In this document: positions 59,074 to 64,000 of the stretch, one piece after another
Layout of the letters: the number at the start of each line of letters is the position of its first letter
Position numbering within the stretch: position 1 is the first letter of the stretch
DNA from: Acidobacteriota bacterium
GTDB lineage: Bacteria; Acidobacteriota; Blastocatellia; Pyrinomonadales; Pyrinomonadaceae
Length of the DNA stretch: 64,000 nucleotides
Reading direction: 5' to 3'
Assembly: GCA_003222895.1 (NCBI GenBank)
Contig: QHXI01000063.1
Span: forward strand, 44,452-108,451
The notes under the pieces: model-generated
The model's input: only the letters and a program-made list of their open reading frames with translations
Databases searched by the model: none
Told to the model about the DNA's origin: nothing
Position numbers and translations under genes: made by a program

Positions 59074-60696
59074 CTAACTCAACTTCGCCGTTTCCAAAAA
59101 CAGCGGCGGCCGTCGTATCTTGGTCGCTTGTTCGAATGCGTAAGCGAACTTGATAAGAGTCGGCTCACTCCACGCGTGGCCAAAAAATGAAAGTCCCACC
59201 GGCAATCCAAACAGGTAACCCGCAGGCACAGTGATATGCGGATAGCCCGCCACCGCCGACGCTGTCGAATAACCGCCACTGAAGTGATCGCCGTTCACCC
59301 AATCAGTCGGCCAGGGCGGACCACCGGTCGGCGCGATCAAAGCGTCGAGTTTGTTCTTGTCCATCACAAAATCGATGCCCTCTTTGCGCGAAAGCCGGTG
59401 GTTTTTTGCGAGCGCGTCGCGATAAGCCTTTTCCGTCAGCGGCCCCTTCGCTTGCGCCTTCGTCATGATGTCCTGACCGAACCAGGGCATCTCTCGATCG
59501 CGATATTGTTCGTTGAAGTCGATGATCTCTTTCAATGACTTCACCGGTGCGCGCGGCCCGAGCGAAGCGAGATAGGAATTCAAATCAGCCTTGAATTCAT
59601 AAAGCAGAACTTCCAATTCCGAATCGTCAAACTTGCCTTGCGTGGGAACGTCTGCCGGATCGATCACGGTCGCGCCGTGCCGCTTGACGATGTCGATACA
59701 GTCGTTCATCAGTTTGTCGACGGCGTCGTTGAATCCGAAAGCCTTTCGATGCACGCCGATGCGCGCGCCTTTCAATCCATCAGCGTCGAGTGCTCTGGTG
59801 TAGTCACTGAGAGACTTTCCGCCGCTCGCTTTCGTCGCATCGTCGCGCGGATCTATTCCGGTAAGCACGCTGAGCAGGATTGCAGCGTCAGTCACCGTGC
59901 GACACATCGGGCCGGCGGTATCCTGGCTATGCGAGATCGGAACGATGCCGGCCCGGCTAATCAAACCAAGCGTCGGCTTGATTCCGACCAACGAGTTCGC
60001 GTTCGAAGGACAAACTACCGAGCCGTCGGTTTCGGTGCCAATACCGATCGTCGCGAGATTCGCGGCGATCGCCGCGCCGGTGCCGGAACTCGAGCCGCAG
60101 GGATTCCGATCCAGCACGTACGGATTTTTCGTTTGGCCGCCGCGGCCGCTCCAACCGCTGGTCGAATGGCTTGAACGAAAATTGGCCCACTCACTCAGGT
60201 TCGTCTTGCCGATGATCACCGCGCCCGCTTCGCGCAGACGCTTGGTAACAAACGAATCTTGCGGCGGAATCGATCCGCCAAGCGCCAGCGAGCCGGCGGT
60301 CGTTGTCATGCGATCGTGGGTGTCGATGTTATCTTTGATGATCACTGGAATTCCGTGCAGACGTCCGCGCGTGCGCCCAGCCTTGCGCTCTTTATCGAGC
60401 TCGGACGCAATGTGTAACGCATCCGGATTCAATTCAATGACGGAGTTGATTGTCGGCCCTTCCTTATCAATCGAAAGAATGCGGTTTAGGTATTTCGCGG
60501 TAAGCGAATCCGCGGTGTATTTTCCACTGCTCATTCCGCGCTGCAACTCATCGACGGTCGCTTCGTCCAGTTCAAATGCCGGCGGCGGTGCCGCTATCTC
60601 AACGGAAGCGCGCGATTCTTTCTCGGCGAGATTGCGCACAGAAGCAAGCGCAATGCTCGCGATGGTCGCATTGCGAACAAAGGTTCGACGATTCAT
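59074..60696 (-). CDS. Secreted amidase (amidase signature family)
   Basis: 540 residues. A Tat-like start RRTFVRNATIASIALASV, then the amidase signature domain. Catalytic Lys in GIPVIIKDNIDTHD; Ser region NPCGSSSGTGAAIAANLATIGIGTETDGSVVCP. C-terminal part reads DALIAPTGGPPWPTDWVNGDHFSGG. Hydrolyses amide bonds; related to Gln/Asn-type and peptide amidases, substrate unknown. Confidence 0.92.
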   Translation of the reverse strand: MNRRTFVRNATIASIALASVRNLAEKESRASVEIAAPPPAFELDEATVDELQRGMSSGKYTADSLTAKYLNRILSIDKEGPTINSVIELNPDALHIASELDKERKAGRTRGRLHGIPVIIKDNIDTHDRMTTTAGSLALGGSIPPQDSFVTKRLREAGAVIIGKTNLSEWANFRSSHSTSGWSGRGGQTKNPYVLDRNPCGSSSGTGAAIAANLATIGIGTETDGSVVCPSNANSLVGIKPTLGLISRAGIVPISHSQDTAGPMCRTVTDAAILLSVLTGIDPRDDATKASGGKSLSDYTRALDADGLKGARIGVHRKAFGFNDAVDKLMNDCIDIVKRHGATVIDPADVPTQGKFDDSELEVLLYEFKADLNSYLASLGPRAPVKSLKEIIDFNEQYRDREMPWFGQDIMTKAQAKGPLTEKAYRDALAKNHRLSRKEGIDFVMDKNKLDALIAPTGGPPWPTDWVNGDHFSGGYSTASAVAGYPHITVPAGYLFGLPVGLSFFGHAWSEPTLIKFAYAFEQATKIRRPPLFLETAKLS

Positions 60697-60770
60697 GTTC
60701 GTTCCTTGATGAAGAATCTAGTAGAACGACGCCACTTCTAATTTGTGGCTGCGAAAAAGTCAAACGGGAA

Positions 60771-60856
60771 GTCAGTACCATCTGCGTGGGCAGATGGGAG
60801 AAAGACTCGATTTTAAGATAATTTTTGTCCCACCCGCTGACGCAGGTGGTACTGAC
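60771..60856. repeat. Palindromic repeat, GTCAGTACCAYCTGCGT family
   Basis: GTCAGTACCATCTGCGTGGGCAGATGGG and CCACCCGCTGACGCAGGTGGTACTGAC flank a 30-base AT-rich loop. Same family as the palindrome in the 25864-26162 tandem duplication (ACCACCTGCGTAAGCAGGTGG). Touches the stop of the S41 protease gene. Confidence 0.8.
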
Positions 60857-60857
60857 T

Positions 60858-62636
60858 TCAGATGAGAAGTTCGTCCGGCTCTTCAATCACCGGAATTAAA
60901 ATCGAGGCAGGTACGGGCCTGGTGAATTTGAAGTTTAAGCTGACGGGGGTGCCGTTGCGCACGCTCTCGGCGAGTCGTTTCGCATCAGGCAAAACATTGA
61001 TCGCGCGCAACGCCTGCGGATCGCTTTCAAGCAGCACGCGTTGACCGGCATCAGCGCCGAACGCGGCCGTCACAGTCTCCTCGCGCAGTCGCAGCCTAAC
61101 GAAATCGAGATCGCTTTCGACTTGCGGGGGTTGCAGCTTCTGCGCCTGTTCCTTTCGAACATAAGCGCGGAAGGCATCCAGCACGCGATCGTTGATCGGG
61201 TAATCGGTTGCTTTGGGCGCGTGTGCGTAATCAACCTTGTCGACGCGATAATTTTCGAGACCGGCGATCTTTCCCGCTGCCAGTTGTCGCGTAAACTGAA
61301 ACGCTGCTTCAGTGATTCGACCGCGCACGGGTGTGACCGTCAGCGCGCGAGCTTCGATGTCCGGAGTAATTCCGCCCCCACCGTAGAACACCCGGCCCGC
61401 CGCAGTGCGAAATGCGGGAGCGGTTGAGCCGCGCGATTGCGGACCTGATTCATTCGGAGAAGGCTGGCCAGGTAGCGTCGGCGCCAGATTTTCGTCTTCG
61501 TCGTGTCGAACGTAGTAATCGTAGAGCGACCCGCTCGAGTAATCGCGCTGTAACGATCGGCCATAGGGCGTGTAGTAACGCGCCGTCGTCAGCGTCAAGC
61601 CGAAACCAAACGGCAATTGAAACACGTGTTGCACGAGGCCTTTACCAAAGCTCGTCTCACCGACGATTAATCCGCGTCCATGATCCTGAATGGCGCCGGC
61701 CACAATCTCTGACGCCGAGGCGGTGTTGCGATTAATCAGGACAACCAGCGGCATGTCTTCAGGATCGCTGCCGTTCGATTTGTACACGGCAGGTTCGCGA
61801 TATTCGCTGCGACCCTTGACGGAAACGATCGGCTTATCGCGCGGCAGAAATTCGCTGGCAACGTCGATCGCCTGATCAAGCAAACCGCCGGGGTTGTTCC
61901 GCAAGTCCAGGACCAGTTGTCGCGCGCCGTCTTTTTTCAGCTCCGTGATCGCTTCGCGCAATTCGTCGTCGGTCGTGTGTTGAAATCCGCCGACCAGACC
62001 GATATATCCCGTGCCGGGAGTGATCATGAAGGCGTTGCGAATCGAAGGAAGCGGAACCGCGTCGCGAATGATCTTAAAGTTAAGCGCGACTTCTTCGCCG
62101 GCCCGCTCGACCTTGATGTTCACCGGACGCAAACGATCGCCGCGCACGTTCCTGGAAACTTCTTCGCTGGACCATTCCCGCGCATCTTTGCCGTCGACCT
62201 CGATGATGCGATCTCCGGCTCGGAGACCGGAGCGCGCAGCGGGTGTGTTTTCTACTACCGACTGAACGTAGACGCCGTCGTCGTGACGAAGAATCTGAAC
62301 GCCGATGCCGTAGAAGCTCGACGACTGATCCTCTTTCAGCTTTTTGAACTCAGCCGCGGGAAAGTAAACCGAATGCGGATCGAGCGTAAACAGCATTCCC
62401 TGAATCGCTGCCTGCGTGGCTTTTTCGTAGTCGATCTCGCCCGCGTATTTGTCTTCGACCGTGGAAATGGCTTCGCGGTAATCAGCTTCGATCCTATCAG
62501 CTTCGTACTTCTCGGTTGCGGCCGTATTTGAATTCGAGGTCGCCACATATCGCCGCGACGCGCGCGAACGAACGCCGCCGGTGACGCTGGCAGCGACAAT
62601 TACGAGCGCGGCGACGATGGTGAAATTTCTATTCAT
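60858..62636 (-). CDS. ctpA: C-terminal processing peptidase (S41)
   Basis: 592 residues. Signal-anchor start, PDZ domain (GIGVQILRHDDGVYVQSVVENTPAARSGLRAGDRIIEVDG), and the catalytic Ser/Lys region: NRNTASASEIVAGAIQDHGRGLIVGETSFGKGLVQHVFQL. Cleaves C-termini of periplasmic proteins. Long C-terminal extension. Confidence 0.93.
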   Translation of the reverse strand: MNRNFTIVAALVIVAASVTGGVRSRASRRYVATSNSNTAATEKYEADRIEADYREAISTVEDKYAGEIDYEKATQAAIQGMLFTLDPHSVYFPAAEFKKLKEDQSSSFYGIGVQILRHDDGVYVQSVVENTPAARSGLRAGDRIIEVDGKDAREWSSEEVSRNVRGDRLRPVNIKVERAGEEVALNFKIIRDAVPLPSIRNAFMITPGTGYIGLVGGFQHTTDDELREAITELKKDGARQLVLDLRNNPGGLLDQAIDVASEFLPRDKPIVSVKGRSEYREPAVYKSNGSDPEDMPLVVLINRNTASASEIVAGAIQDHGRGLIVGETSFGKGLVQHVFQLPFGFGLTLTTARYYTPYGRSLQRDYSSGSLYDYYVRHDEDENLAPTLPGQPSPNESGPQSRGSTAPAFRTAAGRVFYGGGGITPDIEARALTVTPVRGRITEAAFQFTRQLAAGKIAGLENYRVDKVDYAHAPKATDYPINDRVLDAFRAYVRKEQAQKLQPPQVESDLDFVRLRLREETVTAAFGADAGQRVLLESDPQALRAINVLPDAKRLAESVRNGTPVSLNFKFTRPVPASILIPVIEEPDELLI

Positions 62637-62746
62637 GGCCCGAAGCTGTTTAGACGTGGCTTGGTTGAGATATTAGCACAGCGGCGTTGCCGTTATAAGC
62701 GCTGCCGCTTGTGCGGCATACGCGATTCATTGAGAATGTGTAGCTG

Positions 62747-63565
62747 ATGCAGCCGACCTTGTCCATCGTTGTCCCCGCGTTCAATGAGGCGGCGCGCATT
62801 GGCCCATCGCTGCGAAAAATCATCGATTACATAGGTCAACAGCACGAAATGATTGAGCTGATCGTTGTCGATGACGGCTCGACGGATAACACGTTGGAAG
62901 TTGCCGAAGAGACTGCGAGCGATTCAGGAGCGAGGACAACGCGCGTCGTTCGCTACGAACCAAATCGCGGAAAAGGATATGCGGTGCGCCGCGGGTTGTT
63001 GGAAGCTCAGGCAAATATCGCATTGTTTTCAGATGCGGATCTTTCCACGCCGATTACGGAAACTCCGAAGTTGGTTGAGGCGATTCGTAATGGCGAGTGC
63101 GATCTCGCGTTTGGATCGCGAGCTTTGGATCGCGGCCTAATCGGGGTGCACCAGCCTTGGCGACGCGAGCAGGGCGGCCGCGTTTTCAACTTGATTGTGC
63201 GTCTGGCGACGGGGCTGCCGTTTTGGGACACGCAATGCGGATTCAAAGCTTTCCGCATGAACGTCTGCCGGCCTTTGATCGAAGCGGCGCAAATCGATCG
63301 ATTTGGTTTTGACGTTGAATTGATTTATCTCGCGCACCTCGCTGAGTTGCGACTCTGCGAAATTCCGGTGCGCTGGGATCACAGCGAAGGCGGGCCATTG
63401 GACTCGTCAAGCAATTACTCGCGCGACAGTCTGCGCATGATTAATGAAGTTCGTTCCATTCGCAGCGCCGCGGCTGCGGGAGAGTACAGCGAGGCAATTA
63501 GCGCGGCGCGGACGGCAGCCATGGTTGAAGCGAAGCGCGGTCTGTCCGCTCGTTCGCATGGATGA
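62747..63565 (+). CDS. Glycosyltransferase family 2, polyprenyl-phosphate type
   Basis: 272 residues. LSIVVPAFNEAARIGPSLRKI, VDDGSTDNTLEVAEE, FSDADLSTPI, FGSRALDRGLI and FWDTQCGFKAFRMNV match GT2 enzymes of the dolichyl-phosphate glucosyl/mannosyl type. Likely transfers a sugar to a lipid carrier. No C-terminal membrane helices. Confidence 0.9.
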   Translation: MQPTLSIVVPAFNEAARIGPSLRKIIDYIGQQHEMIELIVVDDGSTDNTLEVAEETASDSGARTTRVVRYEPNRGKGYAVRRGLLEAQANIALFSDADLSTPITETPKLVEAIRNGECDLAFGSRALDRGLIGVHQPWRREQGGRVFNLIVRLATGLPFWDTQCGFKAFRMNVCRPLIEAAQIDRFGFDVELIYLAHLAELRLCEIPVRWDHSEGGPLDSSSNYSRDSLRMINEVRSIRSAAAAGEYSEAISAARTAAMVEAKRGLSARSHG

Positions 63566-63593
63566 AGTTTCTTACCACAGAGGACACAGAGGA

Positions 63594-63655
63594 AAGCAAA
63601 GAGCGAAGAGCGAAGAGCAAAGAGCAAAGAGCAAAGAGCAAAGGGCAAAGAGCAA
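63594..63655. repeat. AAAGAGC tandem repeat
   Basis: About eight units of AGAGCAA/AGAGCGA between the glycosyltransferase and pdxJ. Just before it is CCACAGAGGACACAGAGG, a CACAGAG-family piece. Confidence 0.85.
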
Positions 63656-63711
63656 ACCCCACGCTGTTTATTTGTCTTCTCTGGGTCCTCTATGGTTAAT
63701 TCTCGTTAAAG

Positions 63712-64000
63712 ATGACTGCACGACTCAACGTCAACATCGATCACGTCGCCACAGTGCGTCAGGCGCGGCGCGCGCCCGAACCTAGCGTCGTTGCCGCGGC
63801 CATGGCTTGCGAACAAGCCGGCGCTGACGGAATCACGATTCACCTGCGCGGCGATCGACGACACATTCAAGACACGGATCTTTTCCTCTTGCGACAGGCG
63901 GTCGCGACTTACTTGAATGTCGAGATGGCCGCGACCGAAGAGATGATGAAGGTCGCGATCGACGTGAAGCCCGACGCCGTTTCGCTGGTGCCGGAAAACT
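63712..64000 (+). CDS. pdxJ: Pyridoxine 5'-phosphate synthase, partial at window end
   Basis: 96 codons to the window edge, absent from the ORF track. Opens [22 protein letters not shown] and continues [36 protein letters not shown] and [13 protein letters not shown], the PdxJ family. It makes pyridoxine 5'-phosphate in vitamin B6 synthesis. Confidence 0.93.
   Translation, partial: MTARLNVNIDHVATVRQARRAPEPSVVAAAMACEQAGADGITIHLRGDRRHIQDTDLFLLRQAVATYLNVEMAATEEMMKVAIDVKPDAVSLVPEN

Noticed and set aside
58999-59190. Plus-strand ORF MSKSSKSKVAQPDPV
   Set aside because: Covers repeat DNA and the antisense of the amidase end; no start signal or family.

Overview
The window looks like a chromosome segment of a bacterium, most likely an Acidobacteriota member near Blastocatellia/Pyrinomonadales. 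This placement is inferred from gene content: a complete Alternative Complex III operon fused to an A2-type caa3 oxidase operon, a DUF1844 protein, GTP-dependent PEPCK, and very many small palindromic repeats between genes. No rRNA, tRNA, IS transposase or CRISPR array was recognised. Genes on both strands are dense.

Region 1 (1-4340): a type I restriction locus (hsdR and a truncated hsdS). The hsdR gene is in frame with, and not separated by a stop from, an upstream secreted thioredoxin/cupredoxin gene. Region 2 (4343-12041): metal-handling and peroxide-defence genes. Three genes here are broken by single in-frame TGA codons exactly where a redox or metal-binding Cys is expected: an HMA-domain/outer-membrane-barrel protein with CGNU, a GrdB-family protein with GGU, and a peroxiredoxin with TPVU. 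Each TGA is followed by a hairpin. I read them as selenoproteins; the ORF track splits or truncates all three. They sit with a Cys-rich and a Met-rich secreted protein, a PerR-type regulator with a 7-1-7 palindrome at its own start, a Cys-type AhpC and a TlpA-like protein.

Region 3 (12067-17287): PEPCK, a transglutaminase-like protein, an EamA transporter, a 2Fe-2S ferredoxin-domain protein and a small zinc-ribbon membrane protein. Region 4 (17416-31680, minus strand): a respiratory module in the order actA-actB-actC-actD-actE-actF, one unknown membrane protein, SCO, then coxII, coxI, coxIII, coxIV. It should oxidise quinol, pass electrons through cytochrome c domains and reduce O2. actB carries an apparent frameshift at a six-base homopolymer.

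Region 5 (31865-43393): small membrane and secreted proteins, rsmE-prmA-era, a zeta-toxin-like kinase with a small partner, a VOC protein, a Tat-exported class V aminotransferase, an MBL-rhodanese protein and a Fic protein with a palindromic operator candidate. Region 6 (43486-51608): a molybdopterin oxidoreductase and, 3.4 kb upstream, its probable FeS/NrfD partner, with a ParE-type toxin-antitoxin pair, a lone RHH antitoxin, a sialidase-like protein and a lipoprotein between. Region 7 (51709-64000): housekeeping and hydrolase genes (methyltransferase, mazG, DUF1844, MBL hydrolase, ribF, AlbA-type protein, folK, amidase, S41 protease, glycosyltransferase), ending in a partial pdxJ.

A second theme is repeats that enter coding sequence. 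A palindromic element ending in CGCTCCCGGTACTGAC is read in the same frame in three unrelated proteins as VSTGSxSDR-like peptides. A different 73-bp palindromic element lies inside rsmE without breaking it. CTGCCTACTGCC-type repeats encode the signal peptides of SCO and ActE. The SCO N-terminus and an approximately 85-residue loop of the molybdoenzyme are made almost wholly of repeat DNA.
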